Assembly (NCBI GenBank): GCA_028724265.1
Contig: JAQYDG010000004.1
Location: forward strand, 675,634-739,633
Direction of reading: 5' to 3'
Length of the DNA stretch: 64,000 bases
Source of the DNA: Actinomycetaceae bacterium
GTDB taxonomy: Bacteria; Actinomycetota; Actinomycetes; Actinomycetales; Actinomycetaceae
The notes under the pieces were generated by a model. It was not told where the DNA came from. It saw only the letters and a list, made by a program, of their open reading frames with translations, and did not search any database. Below are positions 16,299 through 24,489 of this stretch, in pieces. A program made the position numbers and the translations under genes. Each line of letters begins with the position of its first letter. The first letter of the stretch is position 1.

Positions 16299-17776
16299 CA
16301 CGTAAACACCATCCTCACAGGCCTACCGCCCTTCACCTTCCGCGACCGCACACCCCACACAGCCAACGTTGCCGACACAATCGGCGTAATATCACTGTCC
16401 GACGATTTCCTGTTCCACGCCCACCGATCACCACTAATCGTCCGCTTCCGCGCATTCTGCATCGCCACAGTCAACTGCGGCTGCCCAATATGACGCAAAG
16501 TCCCCTCAACACACGAGTCATAAAACCCCGCACACGCATCAGCCATATCATCCGTACCCGTCACCGTGACCTTCAAACGACGCGCCTTCAACTCCGGAAG
16601 CAGCGTCGCAGCAGGCGACCTCGCATCCACCACAATCCCAGCAAGCCTGTTCGCGCGCGCCCGCTCCGCCAGCCAGTCAGGAATCCACCCCACATTCAAC
16701 GGCACACCATTCGGCAGAATCGAACCGGACGTGGCAATAAGCTCAACATGAACCAGCCCATCCTCACGGAGAGCAGCCACACTGATTGCTGCCTCCTGCC
16801 TGTTCGGGGACACGTCCACACCCAACACGAGCCGCTCAACGCCTACCGAGTCTGGGTCTTCGCACGAATCCCACACGCTCTGCGGGATGACTAGCGGTGT
16901 ATTGTTAGCGTCCCAAATGCCGAGCGCTTCCCGCCGGAAATTATCCTCCGAGAGTGAGCGGCGAAGCTTACGGATCGCGCGAAGCGGTGTCCGTTTCGGG
17001 TATGATGGGTTTGCTAACCGCAACTGCTTCAAATCATCCGTATCAGCATCGCTGTCGGCAGCAAACTCTATCCATGCTGCGAGCTCTGGTGGTTGCTTCC
17101 CGGAAGTAACAGTCAACGCGTTCTCGCGCTGCTCTGTAAACACATCGCCGGGATCCTTCGGACGCGGCGGTGTGCCCATCATGATTGTGAGAGCCTTTTT
17201 CGCCGCATTCTGTGTCGGCAAAATATCAGCCATCGCATCTTCTGAAAGAATCTGAGCCTCATCCAGAACAAGCACACTCACGTTATCAAGACCACGCGCC
17301 GCACCAGCCTCGCGTGAACGCATCACAATCCTGGATCCATTGCGGAAAATAATGGAACGGTCAGCATTCGACGAGCGAACCGCAAGCACATGCAACGCAA
17401 TCGCCTTAATACCGATCGTTGTGCGCATGTGCCTGAACGTTTCCAGCATGACACTCGTATGATGAGCAGTCCACATCACCGTCGTCTTCGGCTCAACAAG
17501 ACACAGTGCGATCATCAACGCTGAAATCAGATACGTTTTCCCAGCCTGCCGAGCAATCGAGATCCCTATCGTATCAGCAGCATAAGACCCATCAGCCTGC
17601 CGGGCGAACAAAATAGACGCAATATCCTGCTGCCAATCGTCCAGCTGAAGCCCACACCGCCTCGCCGTTTCAATCATGCGCGGCGCATCAGTCGAGACAA
17701 TACCGTCAGGAAGAACGAGTACGCGCGCCTCCGGAAGGAGTAAACGCGACTGGTTGGATTTGCGCTGCTTCACCAA
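16298..17776 (-). CDS. terL: Terminase large subunit, 492 aa
   Basis: ATPase half: Walker A ARQAGKT (~residue 75), Walker B VLVLDEAQ (~170), coupling motif MMGTPP. Nuclease half: LVLGVDVSPNRQEAA, then GIVVDARSPAAT and DSDITPIVSATLAVW with the expected acidic residues. Packages phage DNA through the portal. The open frame begins 71 bases inside the small subunit gene; the exact start (TTG/GTG cluster near 17776) is uncertain. Confidence 0.92.
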   Translation of the reverse strand: MVKQRKSNQSRLLLPEARVLVLPDGIVSTDAPRMIETARRCGLQLDDWQQDIASILFARQADGSYAADTIGISIARQAGKTYLISALMIALCLVEPKTTVMWTAHHTSVMLETFRHMRTTIGIKAIALHVLAVRSSNADRSIIFRNGSRIVMRSREAGAARGLDNVSVLVLDEAQILSEDAMADILPTQNAAKKALTIMMGTPPRPKDPGDVFTEQRENALTVTSGKQPPELAAWIEFAADSDADTDDLKQLRLANPSYPKRTPLRAIRKLRRSLSEDNFRREALGIWDANNTPLVIPQSVWDSCEDPDSVGVERLVLGVDVSPNRQEAAISVAALREDGLVHVELIATSGSILPNGVPLNVGWIPDWLAERARANRLAGIVVDARSPAATLLPELKARRLKVTVTGTDDMADACAGFYDSCVEGTLRHIGQPQLTVAMQNARKRTISGDRWAWNRKSSDSDITPIVSATLAVWGVRSRKVKGGRPVRMVFT

Positions 17777-17981
17777 TCACGTCACCTTCCTCTTCCACGA
17801 TCACCGCTTCCAGCTCGTCCTCAATTTCCATCAGTCGTTTTGTCAGCGATGCTAAATCGCGAGCTAACACGCCTTCATCCAGCTGGCGAGCAATCATATC
17901 GCGCATCGCCTCGAGCATGGCTTTCTTCCCGACTTTCGACGCGTCAACGAGCGACGCATTTTTACGTGTGAGCGAAGTCAC
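17706..17981 (-). CDS. Probable terminase small subunit, 91 aa
   Basis: Start at GTG (VTSLTRKNASLVDASKVGKK) five bases after GGAGG. Short helical protein with an acidic segment (MEIEDELEAVIVEEEGDVIG). It directly precedes and overlaps TerL, as terminase small subunits do. It lacks a visible classic helix-turn-helix, so the call rests largely on position. Confidence 0.6.
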   Translation of the reverse strand: MTSLTRKNASLVDASKVGKKAMLEAMRDMIARQLDEGVLARDLASLTKRLMEIEDELEAVIVEEEGDVIGEAAQIQPVAFTPSGGARTRSS

Positions 17982-18066
17982 AACCACCTCCGGAATGCTA
18001 CAATGGCCTGTGGAAAAAGCGTGGGGGGAAAATCGCCTGACAACGCGCACTGCTGGGCTCCCGGGC

Positions 18067-18080
18067 GGGGGTCGTCCCCC
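18067..18080. other. GGGGG-TCGT-CCCCC palindrome between HNH gene and terminase
   Basis: A five-base GC inverted repeat with a four-base loop lies right after the HNH gene stop and before the terminase genes. In cos-type phages with HNH plus terminase the cohesive-end site is usually in this interval, so it is a candidate. It could equally be a weak terminator stem; no U-tract follows on the minus strand. Confidence 0.3.
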
Positions 18081-18085
18081 TGGCG

Positions 18086-18352
18086 TCAGGCGAGTGTCGC
18101 GCTTTTTTTAATAATATTTTTTGCGTAGAGGCGGTCTGTTTTTGCTCTGTTGCAGCTGTTGTGTGCTGCTTGTTTGTTGGCGAGTGTGTCTGGGCCTCCG
18201 GCTGCGATTGGGATGATGTGGTCGACGACGAAGCACATGGGGTCTGGCCAGTGGAGGGTGTAGTCGATTGGTTTTCCGCAGATGGCGCAGGGTGGATGGC
18301 CGGCGCTAATGGAGGCGCGGTGTTTGTTGCGAATTGTTGTTCCGCGTCTCAT
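18086..18352 (-). CDS. HNH endonuclease, 88 aa
   Basis: HNH motif: CAICGKPIDY zinc pair, then VVDHIIPIAAGGPDT with the catalytic His, followed by NKQAAHNSCNRAKTDR with the second Cys and terminal HNH residues. Phage HNH proteins beside terminase assist DNA cleavage during packaging in cos phages. Length is normal for this group. Confidence 0.9.
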   Translation of the reverse strand: MRRGTTIRNKHRASISAGHPPCAICGKPIDYTLHWPDPMCFVVDHIIPIAAGGPDTLANKQAAHNSCNRAKTDRLYAKNIIKKSATLA

Positions 18353-18377
18353 TGTTCACCGCCTGTATATATGGGTA

Positions 18378-18408
18378 ATGCCCAAAGCAAATTGTGTGTG
18401 TTGGGCAT
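18378..18408. other. Inverted repeat ATGCCCAA / TTGGGCAT
   Basis: Eight-base perfect arms (18378-18385 and 18401-18408) with a 15-base loop lie between the HNH gene start and the end of the zinc/HTH gene. It may be a processing or weak termination hairpin for the upstream minus-strand gene, or an operator. No U-tract. Confidence 0.4.
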
Positions 18409-18422
18409 ACCTGTAAGTACTT

Positions 18423-19196
18423 TTAGTCTACCTGATGTTGTTGTGTTGTCAATGCTTGGAGGGGGTAGGTTGCTTTCTTTCCTTTTCCGTGTAGTGGCTG
18501 GATGTTTCTGTCTTTGATGCGTTTCCAGATTGTTCGCTTGTCTTGGTTGAGGATGTGGGCTGCTTCGATTTGTGTGACGGGGATGGGGTCTTTCGTAAGG
18601 AGGGCGAGGGCGTCGACGGCTGTCGCGTAGTCGTCTGGTGTCCACCAGGAGAGGCAGGTTGGGCAGTAGTAGATGTCGAGGAGTCCGCTTTCGGTGTAGT
18701 CCTGTTGGAGGTTGGGGTGGTCTGGGCAGTTGAGGCATTTGTAGCGTGTTGTTTTGGGCTGATGTCCTGAGTGGATGCGGGCTGCCTGAAGGATCTGCGC
18801 TAAGAGTGTGGTGTCGTTGTTCCAGGTGGTGTCGTCGAGTGTGTTCCAGGCGTGTGGAATGTTCCTCGCTAGTGTGGCGAGGAGTGGTGTGGAGGCTGGT
18901 GATCGGTGTGCTGGCTGCCAGCGTCTGGCAATGCAGGTGAGCAGGTAGATGGCGTGGTGGCGGGTTGCAATGTGTGTGTCGGTGTCCGTGCTGGCGTCGA
19001 GGTTGTAGGGGAGTTTGTCGAGGTTCGTGGCATGGCTTGCGGTGGAGATTCCGGCGTGGCGTGTTTCGCGTGCTTGCTGAGGTGTTTCCCATTCTGGGAT
19101 GAGGTGTGAGAGCTCAAGGATGATTGAGTGGGCTTGGGTTTGTTGGAGGTGGCGCATACACGCAATTTTACTAGATGTTGTGGTTTCGTCTTGCAT
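18423..19196 (-). CDS. Phage protein with zinc ribbon and C-terminal HTH, 257 aa
   Basis: The N-terminal ~150 residues are helical. Then a four-cysteine zinc ribbon (KCLNCPDHPN ... YYCPTCLSWW, ~residues 152-180) and a C-terminal helix-turn-helix (VTQIEAAHILNQDKRTIWKRI, ~210-230). This layout is common in actinophage genes between the early and packaging modules and suggests a DNA-binding regulator, perhaps of late transcription. No named family. Confidence 0.7.
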   Translation of the reverse strand: MQDETTTSSKIACMRHLQQTQAHSIILELSHLIPEWETPQQARETRHAGISTASHATNLDKLPYNLDASTDTDTHIATRHHAIYLLTCIARRWQPAHRSPASTPLLATLARNIPHAWNTLDDTTWNNDTTLLAQILQAARIHSGHQPKTTRYKCLNCPDHPNLQQDYTESGLLDIYYCPTCLSWWTPDDYATAVDALALLTKDPIPVTQIEAAHILNQDKRTIWKRIKDRNIQPLHGKGKKATYPLQALTTQQHQVD

Positions 19197-19273
19197 GTAG
19201 TGGCATATGTTGTGGTTTAGTGGTGTTTGATGAGGTGCATCGGAATTTTTGAAGCAGAACTATACTGTTCAAT

Positions 19274-19302
19274 TTGACTTACGTCGTTTTGAATAGTAAA
19301 CT
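19274..19302 (+). promoter_or_regulatory. Sigma70-type promoter of small cassette, copy 1
   Basis: TTGACT (19274-19279), a 17-base spacer, then TAAACT (19297-19302), 32 bases before the first cassette start codon. It faces away from the flanking minus-strand genes, giving the cassette its own transcript. Confidence 0.65.
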
Positions 19303-19334
19303 AAAACGTGTTGAAACAAGGAAAGGAGGTGGAA

Positions 19335-19448
19335 ATGCTTCAAGACTTAGGAGTCTTCTTCACCGGGCTAGGAACCCTTATTGCAGGAATTGCGGCTCTC
19401 TGCAAGGTTCTCACACCCGAGAAGAAGAGAAAGAAGAACCGACAGTAA
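19335..19448 (+). CDS. Cassette copy 1, gene A: 37 aa hydrophobic peptide
   Basis: MLQDLGVFFTGLGTLIAGIA then a Lys/Arg-rich tail, preceded by a perfect AAAGGAGGTGG ribosome-binding site. One membrane helix (residues ~5-25) with a basic C-terminus. Ten of twelve residues in GLGTLIAGIAAL match the equivalent peptide of copy 2 (start 28280). Size and shape resemble type I toxin or holin-like peptides, but no family is assigned. The conserved partner order is the main support that it is real. Confidence 0.75.
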   Translation: MLQDLGVFFTGLGTLIAGIAALCKVLTPEKKRKKNRQ

Positions 19449-19466
19449 AAAACAATCCTTCACACT

Positions 19467-19489
19467 GGCTCCGGGTTCATCTCGGAGCC
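19467..19489 (+). promoter_or_regulatory. Hairpin between cassette genes A and B, copy 1
   Basis: GGCTCCG and CGGAGCC arms (19467-19473 and 19483-19489) around a nine-base loop, 18 bases after gene A. Copy 2 has a hairpin at the same place. With no U-tract it may reduce or stabilise read-through, keeping gene A mRNA in excess. Confidence 0.55.
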
Positions 19490-19517
19490 CTCTACTTATC
19501 TAGTTTAGGTGATCATC

Positions 19518-19679
19518 ATGAAAAAAGATACTGTTCTTATCAGCCTTGCCTTAGCTTGCGGGCTCGTGACCGTCTTCGTCCGCCCACCAGCACCACTCCA
19601 GTTCACTCTCGGCCTCCTGAGCGCCGCAAGCGGTGTGGGAGCACTCGCTCTCGTCCTCACCGATAGGCACGCGCAATGA
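19518..19679 (+). CDS. Cassette copy 1, gene B: 53 aa small membrane protein
   Basis: Begins MKKDTVLISLALACGLVTVF, with two hydrophobic stretches (residues ~5-20 and ~30-48) and a GLLSAASGVGALALVL second helix. The corresponding protein of copy 2 has the same layout and a matching GLLS at the same point. Its TGA overlaps the ATG of the next gene (ATGA). Function unknown. Confidence 0.72.
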   Translation: MKKDTVLISLALACGLVTVFVRPPAPLQFTLGLLSAASGVGALALVLTDRHAQ

Positions 19680-19921
19680 CGGTCAAGTATTTATCTCTGG
19701 CCGGGTTCGCCGACAGGGTAGGTATCGCACGCTCCACGATGCGCACGTACCGCTCCCAACATCGGCTACCACCACCCGACGCCATCATCGGGGAAGCCCC
19801 CGCCGCAAAATACGGCTGGCTCCCTGAAACATGCGATTGGTGGGCAACACACCGCGTTGGTCAAGGACACCGCACAGACCTCGACATTATCCGCACACCC
19901 ACGACTCGCCCCGAACGCTAA
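19676..19921 (+). CDS. Cassette copy 1, gene C: AlpA/MerR-like helix-turn-helix protein, 81 aa
   Basis: FADRVGIARSTMRTYRSQH is a winged-helix N-terminal HTH of the type found in AlpA and excisionase-like proteins. Then LPPPDA, GWLPETCDWW and a basic C-terminus ending RTDLDIIR. It shares FA-R-GI-T-R-Y, LP-PDA, GWLPET and RTDL with the 70 aa protein at 27747-27959, so the two are paralogous. Probably a DNA-binding regulator of the cassette or of the prophage. Its 3' end overlaps the convergent RusA gene by four bases. Confidence 0.82.
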   Translation: MTVKYLSLAGFADRVGIARSTMRTYRSQHRLPPPDAIIGEAPAAKYGWLPETCDWWATHRVGQGHRTDLDIIRTPTTRPER

Positions 19922-20319
19922 CACGCTTCCTTCCACATGATCGCAATGTCGTGTGTGGTGGGCGTGGAGCGACCTGGACTGCGCGTGAATGTCATGGACG
20001 GGATCCAGCGGGAATTGTCGTCCGGCCATATGCCGGCATCCACGATCCCGTCAATGAGCGGTTTGACGGTGGGGTACGCGTTAGGCGGGTCAGCACGCCC
20101 CACCCGAGGGTAGGTAATACTCACCGTCACAACACACGGCACAGTATGACGCGTGATCTCACCGCGTGCGAGGGCAGCGAGGGCTTCGACTTTGGCCATG
20201 AGGCGTAACTGTCGGGTGATGGTGGCGCGCTGGTAGATGCCGCCTCGTGTGGTGCCGCGTGACCCGTTAGCTGTGAGCCAGAGGTCGTGGCTGATCGTGA
20301 AGTCGAGGTGTTCACTCAC
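19918..20319 (-). CDS. RusA-family Holliday junction resolvase, 133 aa
   Basis: RusA pattern with paired acidic residues: RADPPNAYPTVKPLIDGIV then DAGIWPDDNSRWIPSMTF. Start chosen at GTG (VSEHLDFTISHDLW), which overlaps the stop of the upstream HTH gene. Resolves branched DNA during phage replication and recombination, consistent with the neighbouring Ssb and ERF genes. Confidence 0.85.
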   Translation of the reverse strand: MSEHLDFTISHDLWLTANGSRGTTRGGIYQRATITRQLRLMAKVEALAALARGEITRHTVPCVVTVSITYPRVGRADPPNAYPTVKPLIDGIVDAGIWPDDNSRWIPSMTFTRSPGRSTPTTHDIAIMWKEAC

Positions 20320-20581
20320 GACTGTTCCCTGCGCGGGGTGTTGATAGTTTGCGGGCGGTCGTGTGCAGGGCGTGGGCGATGCGTTCAATGCTTGCCAGGG
20401 GAATGTTTTTCTGGTTGCCGATCCAGTCGTCGAGTGTTGCTTCGGGTATGCCCGTGATGGCGGCGAGTTCTGTTATCTGGATGTTGCGCGTGGTCATGGC
20501 GTGGAGGATGTTGCGGGCGACCGTGTGAGGGTTGCGCCCGTTATCGCCTGGGCGGCGTGTAAGTGACATGTCAACAATCAT
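20312..20581 (-). CDS. XRE-like helix-turn-helix phage protein, 89 aa
   Basis: From MIVDMSLTRRPGDNGRNPH. The HTH lies at ~residues 37-58 (ITELAAITGIPEATLDDWIG) with a following recognition segment NQKNIPLASIERIAHALH, as in XRE domains. Lies in the early operon between ssb and rusA; possibly a middle-gene regulator. Upstream in-frame sequence is His/Thr rich and not used. Confidence 0.7.
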   Translation of the reverse strand: MIVDMSLTRRPGDNGRNPHTVARNILHAMTTRNIQITELAAITGIPEATLDDWIGNQKNIPLASIERIAHALHTTARKLSTPRAGNSRE

Positions 20582-20619
20582 TGCGTGCGTGTTCCTTTCC
20601 TGCACGGTGTGTGGGTGGG

Positions 20620-21024
20620 TTAGAAGGGTGCGTTTTCTGATGGTGTCCAGCTGGGCTGGTCTTGCGGGGTGTAGGTGCCTTGTTGGGGTGTGGTGCGGCG
20701 TGGCGGCCATGCGCGGACGGCAGCGTCGAGCATTTGGAGTGAGTGGTGGGTCATGTTGTCGGAGCCGACGTATTTTTTGGTGACGAGTTCCCCGGAGACG
20801 GTGACGAGGCTTCCCTTGTGGAGGATGTCAGCGTAGGGCTCGGCGGTTGCTCCGGAGATGATGACGCTGATGAAGGTTGCCTCGTAGGGGTGTCCCATGG
20901 GTTGTTTCTTGTCGTTGACGTTGGAGGCGACTGTGAATTGGAGCCAGAATTCTCCTGTTTTCTTGTTGTTGCCCATGTGGGGGTCGGCGGTCAGGTTCCC
21001 AATCACTTGTGCTATAGTGCTCAT
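20620..21024 (-). CDS. ssb: Single-stranded DNA-binding protein, 134 aa
   Basis: N-terminal OB fold (MSTIAQVIGNLTADPHMG, FTVASNVND, FISVIISGATAEPYADIL, KGSLVTVSGELVTKKY) and a short acidic-flexible tail ending SENAPF. It is shorter than cellular Ssb, as phage versions usually are. Protects ssDNA for the ERF annealing pathway. Confidence 0.92.
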   Translation of the reverse strand: MSTIAQVIGNLTADPHMGNNKKTGEFWLQFTVASNVNDKKQPMGHPYEATFISVIISGATAEPYADILHKGSLVTVSGELVTKKYVGSDNMTHHSLQMLDAAVRAWPPRRTTPQQGTYTPQDQPSWTPSENAPF

Positions 21025-21585
21025 TTATTTTTCCTTTCCGAATAGTGATTTAATGCGACTGGTTATTTCGCGTGGCGGGGTGGCGCGTGGGAGGCGTGGC
21101 GGGTCTGGTGGGAGGCCGAGTTCGCGGCGCGCGGCGCGTACGGCTTGCGTGTAGTCGCCGGTGGCCATTCCAGCGCGGGTGGCGGCAGCGAGGAAGCGTT
21201 TGGCTTGCGTCGGGTTGTCGGCGAGTTCTTGCGGGATGTCGAACTGTTGGCGGCCTGCGAGGGTTTTCGTGAGTTGCTGGTGCGTGTAGGCGTCCATGGC
21301 GGCGATCAGGTCGGCGGGGCGTGGCCAGGAGGGTGTGTGGGGGTCTTGTGCTGCCCAGAGCACACCGCCTAGAACTCGCGCGAAACTCGGTATTTTCGTG
21401 TGCCTCGCGAGAGCGTTGACCTGCAAGGCTTGCAGCCATGCTGCGGCCATGCCGGTCTTGTAGGTGACGAGGCCAAGTTGGTCGGCTTTTGTGAGCGCGT
21501 AGGCCATGCCTTGCTCGTCGATGGGGGTGGTTGGGTTGATGCCGAGGGTGGCTGCCCGGTTGAGGTCGTCTTCGAGGATGCTCAA
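21025..21585 (-). CDS. Phage early protein, possible helicase-loader-like, 186 aa
   Basis: All-helical protein with WLQALQVNALARHTKIPSF in the first half and a Pro/Arg-rich tail (LPPDPPRLPRATPP). It directly follows the replication-organiser-like gene (four-base overlap) and precedes ssb. In similar phages this slot holds a helicase loader or replication accessory protein, but no P-loop is present, so only the context supports a replication role. Confidence 0.5.
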   Translation of the reverse strand: MSILEDDLNRAATLGINPTTPIDEQGMAYALTKADQLGLVTYKTGMAAAWLQALQVNALARHTKIPSFARVLGGVLWAAQDPHTPSWPRPADLIAAMDAYTHQQLTKTLAGRQQFDIPQELADNPTQAKRFLAAATRAGMATGDYTQAVRAARRELGLPPDPPRLPRATPPREITSRIKSLFGKEK

Positions 21586-22508
21586 AATGGTGCTCCTCCC
21601 TCCAGCTCTAATTGCCTCTCAGGATCACGAGGTTGGCCTGTAGTGCGGTTTAACAGTGCGGTACGCATATCCACTACTGCGGCCATCTGAGAGCGCGTGA
21701 GAATCGATTCTCGTGAATGTGAGGTGTGGGGGTCGAAGCTGTGGTTACGCAGCCAGTTGTTGAACGTGCGATCCCAGTCAGCGTAGGTTTTCCCGCCCCC
21801 GAGCGCCCAGTCTCGGAATTTCTCGGCTTCCTCGAGGAGGTTTTTCCCGTGTTGCGCGGCAAGTTGCTCGTGGTGGCGGTTGGGTTGCCAGTCATCCGGG
21901 AGCGGGTGTTTTTTCTTCGAGCGGGGTTGTGTCGTGGTCTTGCGGGTGGATTCCTGGGTGGGTTCCTGCTTGGGGGTGGGCGTAGAGGGCTGGTTGGGTG
22001 TGTGTGTTTGCCCGGCTTGGCCGGGCGTCACATCCCTGCCAGAATCCTCAAGGGGGGAAATTAAAAAGGGGGTCTTAACCTCGTTAAGACTTAACTCTTC
22101 TTTAATACTTAAGTTATTAAGTACTTTAGGGGTCGGGTCGGGACGCTCGGACTCACGCGTGACTACCTCCGTGACTCCGCTCGGTGTCACGGCGTGACGG
22201 TGACGGTTTTGCCGAATTCTATCAGTCTCCCTTTTGGCGTCCTGCTGCGCTTTTGTCGGGTTGTAGCTGTCCCAGTCGTGAAACCGGTAACCGCCCGAGA
22301 CCACCTCCCACAGTCCGGCATCTACAAGCCTGTCAATGTCGCGTTTTCGGCCGCCTAATGGCGCTACTTTGGCAGATTTGATGTAGCCGTCCGTCTCGTA
22401 TCGGGCACAATACGAGGCAGCCTTGATCCACAGACCAACCGCTGATAGCGGTAGCTCAGCAAATTTTGGATGGTCATACATTGAGTCATCTACTCTGAAC
22501 CAACTCAT
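21582..22508 (-). CDS. Replication initiator / DnaD-like replisome organiser, 308 aa
   Basis: Start MSWFRVDDSMYDHPKFAEL is a very common opening for actinophage replication proteins with an N-terminal winged helix (LWIKAASYCARYETDG...DIDRLVDAGLWE). A low-complexity Pro/Thr/Lys linker (~150-215) leads to a C-terminal helical domain (PDDWQPNRHHEQLAAQHGKN, FRDWALGGGKTYADWDRTFN). Probably binds the phage origin and recruits the host helicase. Confidence 0.75.
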   Translation of the reverse strand: MSWFRVDDSMYDHPKFAELPLSAVGLWIKAASYCARYETDGYIKSAKVAPLGGRKRDIDRLVDAGLWEVVSGGYRFHDWDSYNPTKAQQDAKRETDRIRQNRHRHAVTPSGVTEVVTRESERPDPTPKVLNNLSIKEELSLNEVKTPFLISPLEDSGRDVTPGQAGQTHTPNQPSTPTPKQEPTQESTRKTTTQPRSKKKHPLPDDWQPNRHHEQLAAQHGKNLLEEAEKFRDWALGGGKTYADWDRTFNNWLRNHSFDPHTSHSRESILTRSQMAAVVDMRTALLNRTTGQPRDPERQLELEGGAPF

Positions 22509-22807
22509 TTTTCGTCTCCTTCCCCGTCTCGCGTGTTGGTGGGTGTGGATTGGTGGTTGAGGTGCCAGGGGGCGAGGTTTTCGAGAATGTCTTGCGTGAA
22601 GTTCTCGGCAAGATTCGCTTGCAGCCACCGCAGCTCCTCGACCGCATGAGCTTTCCCCTCGATGTTCAGCTTGATATGACGCTCAGCATCCAGCTCTAAC
22701 AACTGTGATATAGTCTTGTCGATGGTGCGGAGCATCTGGTACGTGTCACCCGTCTTGCGCCACAATTCGGCGGCTTCCTGCTCGCTTAGGATAAGATCAC
22801 CGTTCAC
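22505..22807 (-). CDS. Hypothetical early phage protein, 100 aa
   Basis: Helical, acidic protein (EQEAAELWRKTGDTYQML, AVEELRWLQANLAENF) with a disordered C-terminus. It overlaps both neighbours by four bases, so it is translationally coupled in the early operon. No recognised family. Confidence 0.6.
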   Translation of the reverse strand: MNGDLILSEQEAAELWRKTGDTYQMLRTIDKTISQLLELDAERHIKLNIEGKAHAVEELRWLQANLAENFTQDILENLAPWHLNHQSTPTNTRDGEGDEK

Positions 22808-23142
22808 TTGTCATCACCCGCTAGCATGTAGGTTGCTTCACTGCGCCCGTAGCGGCCTGGCCGGCTGCCGCACTTGATAATGCGGCCGGCTGTTTCGAGT
22901 TCTTTGAATGCCGTCCTGATCCGCGAGTCTGAGAACACGCGGACGTGCGCTCCCTCCACCACTGGGACGGGGTGGGTTGCATATTCGACGGCATCGCGTT
23001 GTGTGGCGGGACTGTGGTGGGCGAGGAAGTCGAGGACGAACGTGTGGCTGGCCGTGACAGTGCCACGGCGTACGCTGGCTGCCGCCTCGTGTGACTCGTG
23101 GGGGTCAGTGAGCCTGGCGGCCGGGTGTTCACTCCTTGTCAT
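22804..23142 (-). CDS. Small winged-helix-like phage protein, 112 aa
   Basis: Start MTRSEHPAARLTDP lies inside the end of the upstream gene. The body TFVLDFLAHHSPATQRDAV ... SDSRIRTAFKELETAGRI looks like a winged helix with a wing sequence IKCGSRPGRYG. A regulator or replication accessory role is possible; not assigned. Confidence 0.6.
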   Translation of the reverse strand: MTRSEHPAARLTDPHESHEAAASVRRGTVTASHTFVLDFLAHHSPATQRDAVEYATHPVPVVEGAHVRVFSDSRIRTAFKELETAGRIIKCGSRPGRYGRSEATYMLAGDDK

Positions 23143-23419
23143 AGGTGTCTCGATTCCATTCAATGTAGGCGTCTAGTTCTGGGGTGCTCATGGCGGCGAG
23201 TTCTTCCCCGGTGGCTCTCCACCGCCACGAGAGTGCTTCTTCTTCCCGGCGTGCGAGGCGGCGGTACATGTCTGCTTTCTCGCGTGGGATGATCTCGGGG
23301 TGGTCAACGATCGCTTCCAGCTCGGCTGTCGTGAAGTTCGAGCCGTGCAGGATGTTTTGGTATTTCATCTCGTCGAGGATCTCCTGCCGTGTTGTGAGTC
23401 GTCTGCGTGCGGGTCTCAT
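23129..23419 (-). CDS. Hypothetical early phage protein, 96 aa
   Basis: Basic N-terminus (MRPARRRLTTRQEIL) followed by charged helices (MYRRLARREEEALSWRWRA). Four-base overlap with the ERF gene. No family recognised. Confidence 0.58.
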   Translation of the reverse strand: MRPARRRLTTRQEILDEMKYQNILHGSNFTTAELEAIVDHPEIIPREKADMYRRLARREEEALSWRWRATGEELAAMSTPELDAYIEWNRDTYDKE

Positions 23420-24081
23420 GCGATCCCTAACTGTTCTTGTTGTGGCGTGTCCTGGTTTTCTTCCCCTGCCCTGGCTTGCGCTGCGGCGGTCTGGAGTTCC
23501 TCGTTCCGGGCTTGCATGGCGTCGCGTAGTTCAGGGTTGGTGGTGCGCGCCCACATGCCGTTGAGTTCTTGCGGGGTGGTGGCGGCCTGGATCATGTCGA
23601 GTGTCACGGGCGGCTGCTCGTGGCGTGAGGCCTTGCGGCGTAGTTCGGCATGATTGCGGGCGCGTGCCGTCTGGTATTGTGTTGCCGCTTGCCCGTCATC
23701 GTCCGCGCCCTCAGGAGCTATACCGAGTATTGCCCAGAGGGAGTAGCGGCGCGCGTACGTCATTTCCGAGCCTGCCTGTTGGGGTGGAAGCCCGCCAGTG
23801 AGCGGCCAGTCCGACGTGAGCACGGTATCCCCCTTGTAGAGGAGCATGGTGTGGAGTCGCTCGTGCCCGTCCACGACGGTACGCACGTGGGCGACCGCCA
23901 AATGATGCTTGGCGAGGACGGGCGCGATAATACGCATCGTGTCCCCCAAGTCCGCATACTGGTAGGAATATTTTCCTGCGGCGGCGGTCTTGCTTTTCAC
24001 GAGTGGCGGGCATTCCGCTTGGAATGATGCCAGAGCGTCCGTCCAGTACTCCTCACCGTTATTGTCTTGTGGGCTTGTCAT
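23416..24081 (-). CDS. ERF-family ssDNA annealing protein, 221 aa
   Basis: ERF signature: ALASFQAECPPLVKSKTAA, then YSYQYADLGDTMRIIAPVLAKH and the GSEMTYARRYSLWAILGIAPEG segment (~residues 105-130). The C-terminal ~80 residues are helical and end in an acidic Gln-rich tail. This is the single-strand annealing recombinase of the phage; with Ssb and RusA it makes a recombination set. Confidence 0.92.
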   Translation of the reverse strand: MTSPQDNNGEEYWTDALASFQAECPPLVKSKTAAAGKYSYQYADLGDTMRIIAPVLAKHHLAVAHVRTVVDGHERLHTMLLYKGDTVLTSDWPLTGGLPPQQAGSEMTYARRYSLWAILGIAPEGADDDGQAATQYQTARARNHAELRRKASRHEQPPVTLDMIQAATTPQELNGMWARTTNPELRDAMQARNEELQTAAAQARAGEENQDTPQQEQLGIA

Positions 24082-24311
24082 TCCGCCGCCTCCGGGTATT
24101 CACCGGAGACTGCCTCCGCAAGCTCGTCCAGTATTCTGCATGAAGCCCCAAGGTAGGTCAGAACGCCAGGAATGTTAAACATGCTCGGATTATTCACGAC
24201 CGGATCATCTGGATAGCTCTCTACCGCGCGGTGAAGCCGCTCCTCAACATTGTGCAGATCACGCGCCGCATCCAACAACATGCCCCCAAGATTTTGCTTA
24301 TCTTGATTCAT
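24078..24311 (-). CDS. Hypothetical early phage protein, 77 aa
   Basis: Helical acidic protein (DAARDLHNVEERLHRAVESY). Overlaps the ERF gene start and the upstream membrane gene by a few bases. No family recognised. Confidence 0.55.
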   Translation of the reverse strand: MNQDKQNLGGMLLDAARDLHNVEERLHRAVESYPDDPVVNNPSMFNIPGVLTYLGASCRILDELAEAVSGEYPEAAE

Positions 24312-24489
24312 GAGTTTTCACCTTTCCCCTCGTCAATTCCTGCCAGTCTTTGCGGGCAGTCCGCCACACCCAGACCGCACACCACACGGTCGGTAAATAA
24401 ATAGCAACAGCCACGCCCAGCCGCTCCACAGCGGAGAGCAGCCACATCAGGATCCCGAACACGGCCGGGTTCTCCCAGAGAATGCTCAC
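24298..24489 (-). CDS. Small phage membrane protein, 63 aa
   Basis: One or two membrane segments (FGILMWLLSAVERLGVAVAI, YLPTVWCAVWVW) followed by a basic tail. Lies in the early operon with short overlaps on both sides. Function unknown. Confidence 0.55.
   Translation of the reverse strand: MSILWENPAVFGILMWLLSAVERLGVAVAIYLPTVWCAVWVWRTARKDWQELTRGKVKTHESR

Noticed and set aside
18349..19092. 247 aa minus-strand open frame
   Set aside because: Overlaps the zinc-ribbon/HTH gene in another frame; His/Pro/Arg/Thr rich, a typical shadow.
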